From NCBI GenBank assembly GCA_905160935.1, contig CAJHZI010000190.1, positions 961,501 through 1,025,500 of the forward strand: DNA of 64,000 nucleotides, written 5' to 3'. Shown here in pieces: positions 25,734 through 36,700 of this stretch. Positions within the stretch are counted from its first letter, which is position 1, and every line of letters starts with the position of its first letter. Position numbers and translations under genes: made by a program. This stretch comes from Enchytraeus crypticus (lineage: Eukaryota > Annelida > Clitellata > Enchytraeida > Enchytraeidae). The notes beneath the pieces are model-generated. The model was not told the origin of the DNA. It did not search any database and was given only the letters and a program-made list of their open reading frames with translations.

Positions 25734-28158
25734 GAGAGAAAGATGTTACTGAAATTGTCGACATGATGAAACCAGAGTTGAACCTGCTGTAGCTGTTATA
25801 TTATTATTAGCTAAACAGTGTTTGCACTATTTTGCAGTACAGACCTGTGAAAGTAGTGCGAATGTGGATACGACTTGAGTAGTGAGTCGCACAACATATC
25901 GTAATCAGCTTGAATCCATACCTGTCAAATTATTTAAACGGACTCATACTATTGCAGTTGGGTCAGCCACAGTATAACTCGATTTCTATGCTGCTAAACT
26001 AACTCCACGAGCTACTTTAATTCTAATAGAATCAATAGACTATATCATTATGGGGTGACAGTATAACACTTGCCAATGACGCCCTTCTTCAACTGTATCT
26101 TTAAGCCAAAGGTCATTTACTAGACACAATTTATCATGAAAATGGAGAATTTCTGCTGGTAAACACATGAATTTTTCTTATATAGAATTAAGACAGCTTT
26201 ACTAGCAAGTTCAAGACCTTTTTCATACCATTAAAGTTTAGAGAGAGAGGTGAGACAGAGAGAGATTATGAGACAAGTCCTAACTAAATTTATAATTCGG
26301 CCATTGATACGCTTAGACAATATAGATAAACAATGGTGCCTAATCAATTTGGTGTACTTAATGATTTTCCAGAAAATGATCAGAATTTCTGGGATAGAGA
26401 AATAAAGCGTATAAAATTATGCTTCAATTGAAAGATGAAAGTCAGATAAATGCTATGTAATTTCAAAAGCATATGCACAATTAAACAGTAAATTTGAATT
26501 ATACCTACTATAACTTCAGATTTAATTTTTCTGAATTTAATTCTATAATTGCAGAAGCTGCAGAAGACCTACAGAAGCAAATTGACAGATTAGGGTAAGA
26601 ATAACATCTTCATATGCATAAAAGACGAAGATAATGATAGGCACTGATGGGCAAGTACATCTAGATATACGAACTGATGGCGTGGAGTAAGATAAGGTAA
26701 ATATATTCCAGTATTTGGGAGCAGAAATATCAAACGAAGCACATGTTGCAGACACACAACAAAGGGTTTGCCATGGCATCTACTGTCCTACCCATATTTC
26801 TTGCAGCAATAAATAATAGGGCATTAGGCATAAGTATCATTATTATTAGGCATAAATATTATTATTATTAGGAATAAGTATTAATATTATTATTAGGCAT
26901 AAGTATTAATACAAGTTGCAATTTAATGAAAGTACTTGTATGGCCGGAATTACTATTTATATTTTTATACTTTGGTATTTAAAATTGTAACCATTTATTA
27001 CTTATATACATGACAGATATGTAGGATAAAGAATTCAAGAGAAGATAACAAATATAAAATACAATTTTTAATTTAATTGAAGTTGATTACCCATTTGTAA
27101 GATATTTAAAACTTAAGATTAAATAACTTGCAACTGTTGTTTAAGTTAAAATACTAAAAATAGGCTTTACAATATTTATATGAAATGAAATGTAATCAAA
27201 TGAAATTATACAAAATTTCAGTCATTGCTAATCATCATCATCATCTTCTCCTAAATCCCAGTCCAACCAGGAATAAACCAGGGGTATTTTTATAGTGAAT
27301 TCTAAAAAATATATGATTAAACCTCCTGCAGTAAGATTATATCAAATTCTCCTTTAGCGAGTTCCTCTCTAATAGCTCTCATTCTCTCAGACTTGAGCTT
27401 GCACACAATAGGCACAAACACTCCCCTAAATAACAGCATATACTTGTACAAAATGTCACCACTATTGAAAATAAGTGTACATTAAAATATTAATAAGTTA
27501 AGTTTCATTATACGCTGTCAAACATTACCGTACACTTCTTTAGTGTTCTGCTTAAAGGCAGGCACAAACAAGGTACATATTCAGATTCCCAATCTGTCTT
27601 CTTGTTCAATAATCAGTACTATTTAAATCAACAATTATCTGTAGACTCTATACTAACATGAGTTAGTATGGAGTTATTATGGGATCGACATCATGTTATT
27701 ACAGAATCCCTGATGTTATTTGTCATTACTCCAACTTCAATTTTCAATACAGTATAATAAAAGCAGAATTCCCCCAAGAATAATAGTATATCAAAGGGAA
27801 TGTTAGATGATTTAAAGATCCACTCGTACGTGAATCTGAAGTGGAAAAAGAAGGTAAAGATGAGTGGAGGTGTTATACACCATGGACCTGCCAGTAAGCA
27901 GTACACTGAGAGAGAGAATACAATAACAAACATAATATATAATCCAGATACCAAGTGATTCAGATTTATATTTGAGGAGAAATTATAGAAAAATAATGGT
28001 TCTATACGTCATGTAAACTACTCAAAGTGAGACATATATATGTCAATAAATGCATGTACATGTGGTTGCAAATGTGATTGACACAGTGTTACATCGATAA
28101 AATTTTGTATTAAATTCACCAACCAGCAATTGAGAGTAAGAACCTTTAGCTGCTGCAT
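17486..28158 (-). CDS. SMPD2: Neutral sphingomyelinase, SMPD2-like (complete, eight exons)
   Basis: Hydrolyses sphingomyelin to ceramide and phosphocholine at cell membranes (family knowledge). Exons, minus strand: 28158-28124, 27425-27323, 25921-25845, 24718-24535, 21685-21485, 20343-20193, 18640-18530, 17817-17486. All junction phases agree and give 397 aa (human about 423). Visible hallmarks: LTLNCWG near the N-terminus; the Mg-binding Glu in IILLQE (46) followed by VW; LNGYPHRVLCGDWF; AHLHAQY; the VGGDFN metal/catalytic motif (Asp174, Asn176); the YSDHEG motif with catalytic His273; then two C-terminal membrane spans (about 321-343 and 349-369) and the RELNGL motif of SMPD2 tails. These match the exonuclease-endonuclease-phosphatase fold of SMPD2. 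Start: ATG 28158, just before the conserved NCW. Intron 4 contains an intact Tc1/mariner element; the donor of exon 7 lies in a 79-bp tandem repeat. Donors of exons 2 and 7 are weak (GTTTAA, GTTTGT). Confidence 0.92.
17935..18115 (-). repeat. R3-family fragment in SMPD2 intron 7
   Basis: Contains CACCAATCGAATGCCCTTTC, GACGTTGGTTTGGATC, and the terminal CCCGGCCACAACACGG; this is the outer half of the R3 repeat. A few bases matching the end of SINE family 2 (GTTGATATCTATCACTTTT) directly precede it. Confidence 0.7.
18310..18545. repeat. 79-bp tandem repeat overlapping the exon 7 donor of SMPD2
   Basis: Three copies of a 79-bp unit (aaaccggcct at 18327, 18406, 18485). Each unit includes a near copy of the last bases of exon 7 plus its donor (minus strand: ACTGGTTTGTTG). 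The true donor is at 18530; look-alikes follow about 79 and 158 bp downstream. Confidence 0.85.
18655..19100. repeat. Degenerate ~20-bp tandem repeat
   Basis: About 20 imperfect copies of a unit like AATGAATAAGTGAATCAAGT, with a short (AATC)n run near 18830. It lies in SMPD2 intron 6. Confidence 0.85.
19101..20190. other. Rest of SMPD2 intron 6
   Basis: Holds a threefold short repeat AACTAACAAAATTAACTAACGTGTTG (19570-19620, written here only as a landmark split: AACTAACAAAATTA / ACTAACGTGTTG), a (TAA)n run at 19742-19762, and the LINE fragment motif ATGACAATATCGAGTACTAT at 19790. No exon. Confidence 0.5.
20839..21196. repeat. 179-bp direct tandem duplication in SMPD2 intron 5
   Basis: Two practically identical copies in tandem (20839-21017 and 21018-21196), starting CGAGAATAAGCAAATACTAT and rich in TTAATTAA/ACATTAATTAA motifs. 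The near identity points to a very recent duplication or an assembly duplication. Confidence 0.9.
21368..21467. repeat. (TC)n microsatellite just after the exon 5 donor of SMPD2
   Basis: About 100 bp of CT repeat; on the gene strand it is (GA)n starting some 20 bases into intron 5. Reading through the donor gives an artificial Arg/Glu tail. Confidence 0.9.
21690..21965. repeat. ~20-bp degenerate tandem repeat
   Basis: Fourteen or so imperfect copies of GTGCTTCTAAACACAACAAT in SMPD2 intron 4, starting only about 5 bp from the exon 5 acceptor. On the gene strand each unit contains a TTTAG trinucleotide-type acceptor, so the real acceptor (21686) sits at the edge of an array of similar sites. 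Confidence 0.8.
22804..24386 (-). mobile_element. Tc1/mariner DD37E transposon, apparently intact
   Basis: Perfect 40-bp terminal inverted repeats: TAGGGTGTCGCATAAGTTCG... at 22804-22843, and its exact inverse at 24347-24386. Flanked by TA on both sides (22802-22803 and 24387-24388), the Tc1/mariner target duplication. Length 1583 bp with one undamaged transposase frame. It is inserted in intron 4 of SMPD2, in the same orientation as the gene. Confidence 0.95.
22996..24087 (-). CDS. Tc1/mariner transposase, DD37E type
   Basis: Cuts and rejoins the element's own ends at TA sites (family function). 363 aa, full-length for the superfamily, with no frameshift or stop. N-terminal third: two helix-turn-helix units (about 10-60 and 75-120; GYSHKCIAQKLNRSKCWVTK is the first). 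Catalytic core: first Asp in LFTDESPF, second in FQQDGARCH, Glu in SPIENLWSI. There are 37 residues between the second Asp and the Glu, so DD37E rather than the DD34E of Tc1 or DD34D of mariner. PPNSPDLSPIENLW is the usual motif at the Glu. Start: ATG 24087; a second ATG (residue 9, position 24063) directly before KIKIIQLR could be the true start. The neighbours are only its own inverted ends, about 190 and 260 bp away. Confidence 0.95.
   Translation of the reverse strand: MRPRIIYNMDKIKIIQLRAQAVVLAKEGYSHKCIAQKLNRSKCWVTKWVGRSKFDEKLVDMKRSGRPKILSNTAKRLIQSAKYRRGQSLRRISNQLKIRNERASKDTIRRYMVNDLKWKNWRRKKIPLLTDAHKVKRIKFARDHRNWTVQDWSNVLFTDESPFKVFYIPNPKNDTVWGSQESNVPPAAQMKFSPSVMVWGGMTAHGLTSLHFIPNGTRLNSDYYIVNILDKLVKPAFQRIVTGGNVTRVKLFNDNDLGIFQQDGARCHTSAKTTRWLEDNIPSYIKPKDWPPNSPDLSPIENLWSILSFSVYRDPEPTNVVQLKRRLQQAWRSVKVEILQTLIKSMPDRILAVLKQKGNTIKY
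24395..24507 (+). repeat. Diverged SINE-1-like fragment
   Basis: Tail GGAAACTGACGTTAAGTTTGG and a B-box-like GAGATCAAATCCAGAGC match SINE family 1 weakly. It lies directly beside the transposon, within SMPD2 intron 4. Confidence 0.45.
24730..25260. other. SMPD2 intron 3, proximal part
   Basis: AT-rich; no repeat family or exon recognised before the (TA)n block. Confidence 0.4.
25266..25347. repeat. (TA)n microsatellite
   Basis: About 80 bp of TA with two CATA interruptions, in SMPD2 intron 3. Confidence 0.95.
25677..25732. repeat. (GA)n microsatellite
   Basis: About 55 bp of pure GA in SMPD2 intron 3, between exons 3 and 4. Confidence 0.95.
25930..27220. other. SMPD2 intron 2
   Basis: AT-rich; short (TTA)n-like runs near 26830-26910. 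No further exon is needed: exons 2 and 3 join in phase across this interval, and the protein stays collinear with SMPD2. Confidence 0.5.
27224..27290 (-). repeat. R3-family fragment
   Basis: (ATC)n followed by AAATCCCAGTCCAACCAGG, the outer end of the R3/LINE tail; 5'-truncated to about 60 bp. Confidence 0.65.
27785..27918 (+). mobile_element. RTE-like LINE 3' end
   Basis: GTTAGATGATTTAAAGATCC ... ACCATGGACCTGCCAGTAAG followed by (GA)n. This is the same 3' terminal segment as 31330-31480, in SMPD2 intron 1. Confidence 0.7.
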
Positions 28159-28619
28159 TGAGGATACAACTATTGCAAGAATGAAACTCGCTTCAATAAC
28201 TACTCCTTGCAAAGCACGTCCAAAACCTCAATTTAGATCTACAAAGAATAAAATATTATCTGGATTTATTTTCCAAAACAGCAATATTAATGAAATATCA
28301 CTATTCCAGAAATAATAAGTACATGCTTTCCAAAATTTGATCTGATAGAACATTTCTTCAAATCTTTACTTACAATATAATATTTTTGGTATTTACTGGT
28401 TTTTCACTTAATTTCAAATTCATGAAATGATTTACTTCTTGATAATTATCGGTGACACTCAAGATTTAAGACTCTCATAGTCCTGGTAAAAAAAAGTGCT
28501 ATAAATCTGAGTAGCAAATTTCAAATATAACTGAGCTTATAATGTACAGGTTTCAATACTCCCACTGAATGAAAATAATTGTAAACTATAACACTGCTTC
28601 AGCAGCAATAAAGCAAAAA

Positions 28620-28760
28620 TAGTTGTTAGAAAAAGTTACTGAAGTGCTACCGTCATTCATAACAACCTCAGGCACTCTAGAATGCGAGACAAGCTGATCT
28701 AACATGGCCAATTAAACATCCAGAAAACCTGTCCATAATAATGAAGGTTTAAAATCTGTT
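28620..28760 (+). repeat. LINE-derived fragment
   Basis: CATAACAACCTCAGGCACTC ... CATCCAGAAAACCTGTCC matches the dispersed segment at 1005-1130 and 30960-31080; short and non-coding. It lies upstream of SMPD2 exon 1. Confidence 0.5.
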
Positions 28761-28918
28761 TCTTCATCTAACGATGATGTCAGGGATGTCAAGAAGGTGG
28801 AATTAAATAAAGGATGGTTTACAAGTTCTTCACCATTCATAAATATGCACCACCTCTCGCTCTCGTAAAACATTGTGTGAAATAGTTTTCTAGGATTCTT
28901 ATTACAGCAAATTTTGCG

Positions 28919-28920
<2 letters not shown>

Positions 28921-28978
<58 letters not shown>
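28921..28978. repeat. (TA)n microsatellite
   Basis: Nearly pure TA, 57 bp. Confidence 0.95.
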
Positions 28979-28980
<2 letters not shown>

Positions 28981-29014
28981 GCAGTGATAAGTAGGATACA
29001 TTTTTATGTTTTTA

Positions 29015-29372
29015 AGATACAGATATAGATTCACAGTATAAAATGTACCTAGTTACAGATACTAATCTAAAAATGTTTCTAGATACAAAAACAAGATACT
29101 AATCTAAAATTGTATCTAGATTGAGATACAAGATACTAATCTAAAATGCATCGAGATACAGATACAAGATACTAATCTAAAATGTAGATCAAAATACCAA
29201 TACACCATACTAATCTAAAGTGTATCTAGATACAGATACAAGATACTATTCTAAAATGTATCTAGAAACAGATACAAGATACTAATCTAAAATGTACCTA
29301 GATACAGATACAAGATACAATTCTAAAATGTATCTAGATACAAGATATATTACAGAAGTATCTCGATACAAA
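29015..29372. repeat. ~36-bp minisatellite
   Basis: About nine imperfect copies of a unit containing AGATACAAGATACTAATCTA followed by AAATGTATCTAGATACAG. It begins some 35 bp after the (TA)n run. Confidence 0.85.
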
Positions 29373-30112
29373 GATAATTGTATATATCCGTAATGTTGTC
29401 TATATGCAATGCAGGATTATACTCAAGAATAAGGAAACTGTTAGCTTTCAGTAACAGTAGCGAGTCGAAGCTGCAGTCACCGAGTCAATTCCGAACAGGC
29501 TCTTCAATCTGAGCTACAGTACTGAAGGACGTTTAACTGGGCGGACGATGGATTTCACAAAGACATTTCACCTATGGATCTCTTTACCGCATGTTAAGAC
29601 CAGTACGCTTAACCCCCAAGTAATTAGCACTTTATCTACTTCATTGATAGTAGCATCAGATGTGTTTCTCTCCAATAACGAATAAATCATCTGTGATCGC
29701 TTGAGAGAGAGTGAGAGAGACAGAGAAAGAGAACTGTGTTTATTAATTTGTATCATGAATCAACACACAAACATAAATATCAATAAAGATACAAATAAGC
29801 GGGTGCATAAGGGAGGTATTTGGAAGGCATTAAGCTTGTTGAACAGTAGTATATTTATCTATATTCTTCACTGCATCCACACTATGCTATCTGCGTAGTC
29901 GAAAAGCCTTGTAGATGCTCCGGCGTCAATGCCTAGATTTTACTAACACAAGAATTAAAAACAAGTAACTAATTGTAATATAAACTTTAATGTGGATTTA
30001 TAGGAACAATATAATTTGTAAACAATGGCTGGCTTTTCCCAAGTAGTTTCGGATTATTTTGTTTCTTTGCAAACTGAACGTTGCGACGGTTATGAATAGG
30101 GGATACAATTTA
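29373..30112. other. Intergenic, no gene recognised
   Basis: Includes a short (GA)n at 29700-29730. The open frames overlapping it are low-complexity and show no known motif. Confidence 0.4.
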
Positions 30113-30113
30113 G

Positions 30114-30114
30114 A

Positions 30115-30182
<68 letters not shown>
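30114..30182. repeat. (TA)n microsatellite
   Basis: About 65 bp of pure TA. Confidence 0.95.
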
Positions 30183-30185
<3 letters not shown>

Positions 30186-30245
30186 CATAGTAGAATATAT
30201 TACACTAAGAGAGAAAATCTCACTAGCAAAGACAGCAACAATACC

Positions 30246-30952
30246 GAGGGCGGATCCAGGATCCAGGAATGTACACATTTTTTGCTTACCTTGTTCGATA
30301 CATGTGACGTAACTAGAAAAAAAGCTTGGGGGCTTTAAATATTTGAAATGCTGCGCTTGACTACTATATATATATAGTTAGTGTATCTTACCCCCCCCCC
30401 CCCCCCACCCACCACTCATACCCGTACTAAGTGAGAGGAACCCTGAATCCTACATTTGTTTCGGAAAAAATAGGCTAATTTTTGCACCTCTGAAGAAACT
30501 CAGCGGATCTGGAAGAATTGCAAAAGTGCCCTAATTTTGGCGGTTGAAGGGGGGCTTAAGCCCCTCTCAGTCAAGGCTGTTTGCATCACTGCTCCGGGAC
30601 AGAGTTCATATTTTTTACTAGCACCAATTTTTCCTTTTATACAGTAGTTCAATTGAAAATTGAGAGCTAATGAAACGGTCAAAATTTTTCGGGCCCGGGG
30701 CCGGCCCTTCCACTTTCAGGGCTCCTACTATACAAAATATGGGCCCCTAGTCCCATATTTAGAAAAAACTGATCTAGTGGGACTGAGTTCCCTCTCGTAC
30801 CTACCCCCCCCCCCCCCCCTGCTAACCACTACCCTTACAAACACACTGACACATAGAAATTGCCATAGACATAGAAACAATGAAAATATAGTCTAAATTT
30901 GTTATCGCCGGGGCTATGGGGGGGCGGGTCCCCCTCTGGATCAGCCACTGAA
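30246..30952. mobile_element. Possible non-autonomous hAT-like element with poly-C runs
   Basis: The left edge contains GAGGGCGGATCCAGGATCCA and the right edge, inverted, CAGTGGCTGATCCAGAGGGG. Both resemble the CAGTGGCGGATCCAG ends common in animal hAT elements. The inside is GC-rich (GGGCCCGGGGCCGGCCC) with C runs at 30391-30406 and 30804-30818 and no protein. The edges are imperfect, so the boundaries are tentative. Confidence 0.4.
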
Positions 30953-31139
30953 CAATACGCTTAGAATGCTACTGTTGTCCATGATAACATCAAGCACTGT
31001 TGAAACAAATCAAACCCGATGATCAGAGTAGGGTTCCATAAATGGTGCGAGCCAAAATCCGGGCAATCAGTCCAAGAAAGTGTACTATAGATGACATCAT
31101 TGACATTGTCAGTTCAATGCCTACGTGTTGGTCTCTGTT

Positions 31140-31482
31140 CATGGACAATAAGTATAGATAAGAAGCTGGACTCAAAAGGTTACAAATGAGAAAGTTCTGG
31201 AGGGATTTGTTACAGATAGACAGTTGAAAAATTTATTAAGAAATAGGACGAAGAGTTGGATAGAATACATTACGAGGGGAGTTTGTTAAAGGAGATCATG
31301 AAGGTAGAATGGAAGAAAAAAGAGGCAGAGGCCGGCCGAGATAAAGAATGTTAGATGATTTAAAGACACACTCAAATATGGACATGAAGTGGAAAGCTGA
31401 AGACAGAGAAGAGTGGAGACGTTACCATGGATATACCATGGATATACCATGGCACTGCCAGTAGGCAGTTCACTAAGAGAGA
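31140..31482 (+). mobile_element. RTE-like LINE 3' coding end (broken)
   Basis: Plus-strand frames give pieces of the tail RMRKFWRDLLQ, GSLLKEI and GRMEEKRGRGRPR-like text, then MLDDLKTHS, and end at the GGCACTGCCAGTAGGCAGTT signature and (GA)n. A small tandem triplication ACCATGGATAT sits near the end. Several frameshifts. Confidence 0.65.
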
Positions 31483-33070
31483 GGACAGATCGAAGAGAAA
31501 AGCTTTTAGCCGCCTATGAAGCAGTTTGCAGAGTAGGAGAGGCTGATCAGGAGTAAATGAGCGGGAGCGTGGAGTAGAATTAAGGAAGAGAATTTAAGAT
31601 TTGTGGGGCAACACGCTGGAAAGAGAACCTGGAGAGGTTGCTGCGAGAAGGAATGCTCGGTCTCTCTAGAGTAACTAACTTAGAGGACCTGGTAGACGAC
31701 TGCAAGGAGGAAGGCTGACTCATTTGTAGTAGGCTTAAGTGGGACCTGTAAGCATTGTCATGTATAGTGATGGACTTAATGTAGGCTTATGTTATAAATT
31801 GCATATGTCGGCCTATCACTTAGCAAACGTAGCAAACAAATTACATTTAGGCTTCAAATAATATGTAAGAGACTAATTAAATCTTGACTCAAATCTGAAT
31901 ATTATTTCAACTACACATTTTCAAATATATTTTCCTCAAAATAGATAAAAATGGGACTGTCATATTTCAAGTAGGCCCTATAGTGGTCAAGGATACGTCC
32001 ATAACATGGAAAAGTGATGGCAAAACTTCAACAAGTAATGTATTAATAGTATTAGCAATTTAATGTATTTCTTAACTATCAAATATATATATATATATTA
32101 TACAGTATATTGTCCATATGAATTCAGCGCCCATTAGGGTTGCATGGTGCCCCCTTAAAATTTCAATGTTATGTAGCAATTATTTATGATTATCGACTAT
32201 TTATAGTTAAATATCTAAACTCATATTTAACATATGAGTCGGAATGTTCTCTCAGTTATAATTGATATTCTCATTTTCAAACTGAGAGAAGAAAAAAGAG
32301 GTTCATATAAAAAATGCACACAATACATGCAGCCTTCTGCAACACATGAAGTTAAACAGGCATAAAGAGTAGAGTGTTAATTTGCTGACCTAGTATCATG
32401 AAATCATCAGAACAAAAAGGATCAATCAGAAGAAAATTTATGAATGAAAAGTAAAATAAATAAAGAACAAGGAATAACCAGTTGTGCGTGCTTTGGATTG
32501 GCCTATCTTTGCTCTTTGCTACATAAACATACTCGCAAAAGATTTGCACGTTTTCACCGTCAACAATAGAGGCATTGTAACAGTGAGAAAATGTGTACTT
32601 TCTCCATGTTTGCTTCTTAAAACCTGAGCTCATATCGGCCTTCGCAGTCAAGTGGCATAGTCAGCTGTTTTTGTCATGGGGTGGCAGTGGGGAGGTAGTG
32701 TGAAATAAAGAAGTGGCAGCATAAAATGGAGTGGCTACCATTGGCAATTAGGCTATAGCACGCATGATAAGGGCCTGGGGGGGAATCGAACTCACCTGTG
32801 TACCCCCACGCCACAGCGTGAGCAATGCGATCAACATGCGGGGCATTGGTGTACTGCAGGCTGCACAATACCAGGTGGCTTTATAATACCGTGAATCAAC
32901 ATTTAACGTGTTGACAGTAGTTTCAATTCGTTATAAATGCTGTATAAAATAGCAGAAATAGCATATTCCTTGCTAGAAACTAGCTATTAGTGTTTATAGT
33001 CATAGTCAAAATCTGTATGCTATTCAAGAAGACCTAGCTTCACTGGCTTAGCCAGTAGTGTTTCGTAGGG
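31483..33070. other. Intergenic upstream of gene B
   Basis: No recognised gene. On the minus strand 32640-32450 is an open, protein-like stretch (SSGFKKQTWRKYTFSHCYNA, then DGENVQIFCEYVYVAKSKDR) that could be an isolated exon of an unknown gene, but no family was recognised and its borders are unclear. 32674-32868 shows no coding signs. Confidence 0.35.
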
Positions 33071-33077
33071 CAGCAGT

Positions 33078-33292
33078 AGGGTGGAAGCATGAAATGATAG
33101 GGTGACAGCATAGAATGATAGGGTGACAGCATAGAATGATAGGGTGGCAGCATAGATTGATAGGGTGGCAGCATAGAATGATGGGGTGACAGCATAGAAT
33201 GATGGGGTGACAGCATAGAATGATGGGGTGACAGCTTAGAATGATGGGGTGACAGCTTAGAATGATGGGGTGGCAGCATGAAATGATAAAGT
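33078..33292. repeat. 21-bp minisatellite upstream of gene B
   Basis: About ten copies of a 21-bp unit GATGGGGTGACAGCATAGAA-T, with single changes (GGGTGACAG/GGGTGGCAG). A 21-bp unit keeps one reading frame, hence a false His/Ser/Pro frame on the minus strand. It ends some 410 bp before the gene B start codon. Confidence 0.9.
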
Positions 33293-33704
33293 GGCAACTT
33301 CAAATGGTATTAGATCAGGCATGCATGAAAAATTACTGCATTTTTTGGATTGAGAGCAGCTGTGGCGGCAGCCCGTTCATTTTGGGGAGAGGGCACTGCC
33401 CCAGTAGCCACGCCCCTGACAAGACTATTCCTTACGCTTATATAAGTAATATAATATTTTTCTCAGGTAAAATTAAGCTATTTAATGTTCGACTTTGTTG
33501 AGTTCGCGTATCCCAGCAGCAGTTATGATCCCACAGCTGTAGCTACAAAAGTGTTTTGCCCTAATTCATACACTGGCACCGTTAAGTTTTGTTTCTTTTA
33601 TACAAAGAAACATTTTTAGTTACCTATTGGTGTTTTCTTCCATTTTTTAAGGTGTTTCAATAGATAATAGACTCACAGAACCGCCCGAATAAATACGGCG
33701 CGAA

Positions 33705-36700
33705 ATGACCTCAAGACCGATTGGTTACGGTCAAAGATTTCATCAGGAAGTTTACTCAACAACCACGAGTGACCAGGGACTCGTTGCAAATCCCGGAGGC
33801 GTGGTTCGTGGATCCGGTTACATGGATTACCCTCACTACAGCAGTCTTCAGTCTTGGATCACTGGAGTCGCTCAAATAGTCGTGGGTGTCCTCCTCATTG
33901 CATTCAACTCCACTCTGATTGGTTTACAGTCTGATCAAGGGGGTTTTGGGTGGTGGTATGCGATAAGCTATGGAATTTGGGGAGGAGCTTTGGTTAGGTT
34001 CAAACATTCTACATTACTGCATGCAAAATTACAGCATAATAGAATAAGCTATGGAACCATCCTATCTATATGATCTTTTATCAGTCTATCCACCCTCTAG
34101 TAATATTCGCTCTTGTATATTGACAATCTTCTTACTGTACCCGACATACATTAGATCTGCCATTGGCAGATGATTCCCTATGTTTTTTTCTCCGAAATTA
34201 TGGAATATTTCGCCACAAGAACTTCGATCTTGTACCATTTATTACAATAACGACTACACCTCTCTTCTGGGACACTCTCATCACTTTTTGTCTTTTTGAT
34301 GTTAATCTTCATACCATACTTCATTGCCGTATAATTCACACTAGCCCTTATTTTCTGCAGTCCAGTCCTTTTCTACGGTGTTAGTTTTTGCTTCTCTTTC
34401 TGATACACCATCTAAGGTTCTGCATGTAGCAGGTTTAAAATAATTTTCTTGTGTAGGATAAAATAATTTTCTTGTGTAGGATTAAACAATTTTCTTATAA
34501 TTCTTGTTCTGTAGTTCATCGTGACTGGGGGATTTGGAATCTCCGCAGCTCGTTCAAGAAGCAGGTGTCCGGTAAGTTTATGTAATACATAATATTTGTA
34601 ATACGATTCTATATAATACTGTCGTTTTCATGTTCAACATAAAAAAGACAACAGTAATGAGATTGTTCTAGAGTAGAGGTGAAGTCAGTATTACAATATG
34701 CTTAATCCCAACGCTTCCTGGTGACTTCTTTCTTTATAGCCCATATGTTCAATATCCACATAAAGAGTGATAAAAACCAAGGATTTTACTATCTTTCTCT
34801 TTGTGGATTTCATTAAACTTTTGTTTATAAATTCTTTCCTATTATCGATGGCCTTTTCTGCATGTGTAATCCCACTACATACATGTATATCAGTCTCACA
34901 TTCACCATCATATTAAAATCTGATTTGGATATTTGAAACTTTGAAAATCACTCATCTCTACCTTTCAAATGTTGAATTTTCTTATGTAGCACACTTTCAG
35001 AGTGATATGTCGGAAGCGCTGTGCTATCAGAGATTAGGAACCTGACATATACACGTACGTTCTCCTCCGATGATTTATTAATATCTCCGTATGCCTACAA
35101 ACGTTGAGATACTTGTTTGTTCCACGGCACATAAGTTATTTCGCAGTCAACCCTTATCATAGCCTGAACCATGACGTAACTAACAACACTGAGTTGATTC
35201 CTATTAGTCTGCTTGTATTACTCTTACAGAAATTTCTCTTATTGACTAGAATTATACACTTATTGACTAAACAAATATTAAAGTCTGTAGATTAATAATA
35301 TTTGCTGGTCATTTTCGATTATACCTCTGGACTGGATTCCGTAGACTAATGTCTCCTGATAAAACTTTACAGATAGGCCTATTTTCTTTGAACTCCACCA
35401 TTACAGTTAATTTTCAGATTTTAATATTTTAATCTACATTCTTAATCTAGATACTTTAGTCTCTTGCGTTCTTTAGTCGTACAAAGTCGCTGAACTAAAG
35501 GCTCCGGAGTAAAGTTTTAAAACTAAATTTTCTAAAGTAATGTGTTAAATTCTGTTAGTGTTTCTAGATTATCTTGTTGGTGATCTTTACCTTTATCGGC
35601 TTATGGCCACCCTGTTGATTTCTACAGTAATTGTGTTATTGTTGATTTTAGTCAAATACACTACGATGCTTGGACATTAGGAACTTAACTAACATGTACT
35701 TGTTCACTGTTCTTGAACAATGATATTGGCGTCGGAAGACGCCAATATCATTGTTTGAGGGCTAACGTGAGTTTCTTATGATAATGTAAGGTAAGATGAC
35801 TTGAACACAAAATGACGATGACGTAGACGCGAGACGATGTAAGGTAAGATGACGTGAGATGATTCGAGGTAAGTTGATTTGGATATAGGATAGTCTAGGC
35901 AACGTAACGTAAGATGAGGTGGGGTTCGTATGAGATATATTTAAGCAATTCGTTGAATGGTTTATCTGATTTCTCTGCTTGCAGGTGATGACCTATATGA
36001 TACTTTGCTCAATGTCCATATTCATGGCTGCGACTGTCGTTGTTTTATCTGCATTCGGCTTACTGTTCGGAATTCTGGGATGCTTCCCTTATAAATATGG
36101 GGAAAGCAGCTGCAGAAATGTATGTTTTGAGAAATTTATTGACTGCGAATCATAATCCGCTTCATTATGTAATGTGTTAATACTCTTAATCATCATCATC
36201 TTCCCTTAAATCCCAGTTGCACCAGAGTCGGGATACAAATAGACTTTCTCCAGTCCTCCCTGTCCCACACCATATCATCAGTCAATCCCCTATTTTTCAT
36301 GTCCTTTTTAATTACCGCATCCCAAGTCAATTGTGGTCTACCTCTCTGTAGCTTAACATCCACTTCTTCCCTCCAAACTCTCTTTACTACATCCTCATCT
36401 GCCTTTTTCACAATATGCCCATGCCATCTCGATCTCAACTGAGCCAACCTATCCCCGATCCCCTCAACATTAAAATGCATCCTCACATATTCATTTTCCA
36501 TTCAGTCCTTCCTAGTTCTTCCACAAATTAGACGTAACTTTCACATTTCTGGCACATGCAAAACTCTGTTAATGTTCCCTTTTAGTGCCCAACATTCCGA
36601 ACCATACATCATTACTGGCCACACCACAGAACTATAAAATTTGCCTTTCAATCTTAGTGAGAATTTCCTATCACTCAGCCCTCCACTAGCTGCTCTCCAC

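Noticed and set aside
26543..26779. Candidate missing SMPD2 exon
   Set aside because: The phase-compatible exon at 25921-25845 (VWIQADYDML...) fills the gap exactly; this frame has no SMPD2 similarity.
33040..33303. His/Ser/Pro repeat protein
   Set aside because: A 21-bp minisatellite keeps one frame open by its length; no other coding sign.
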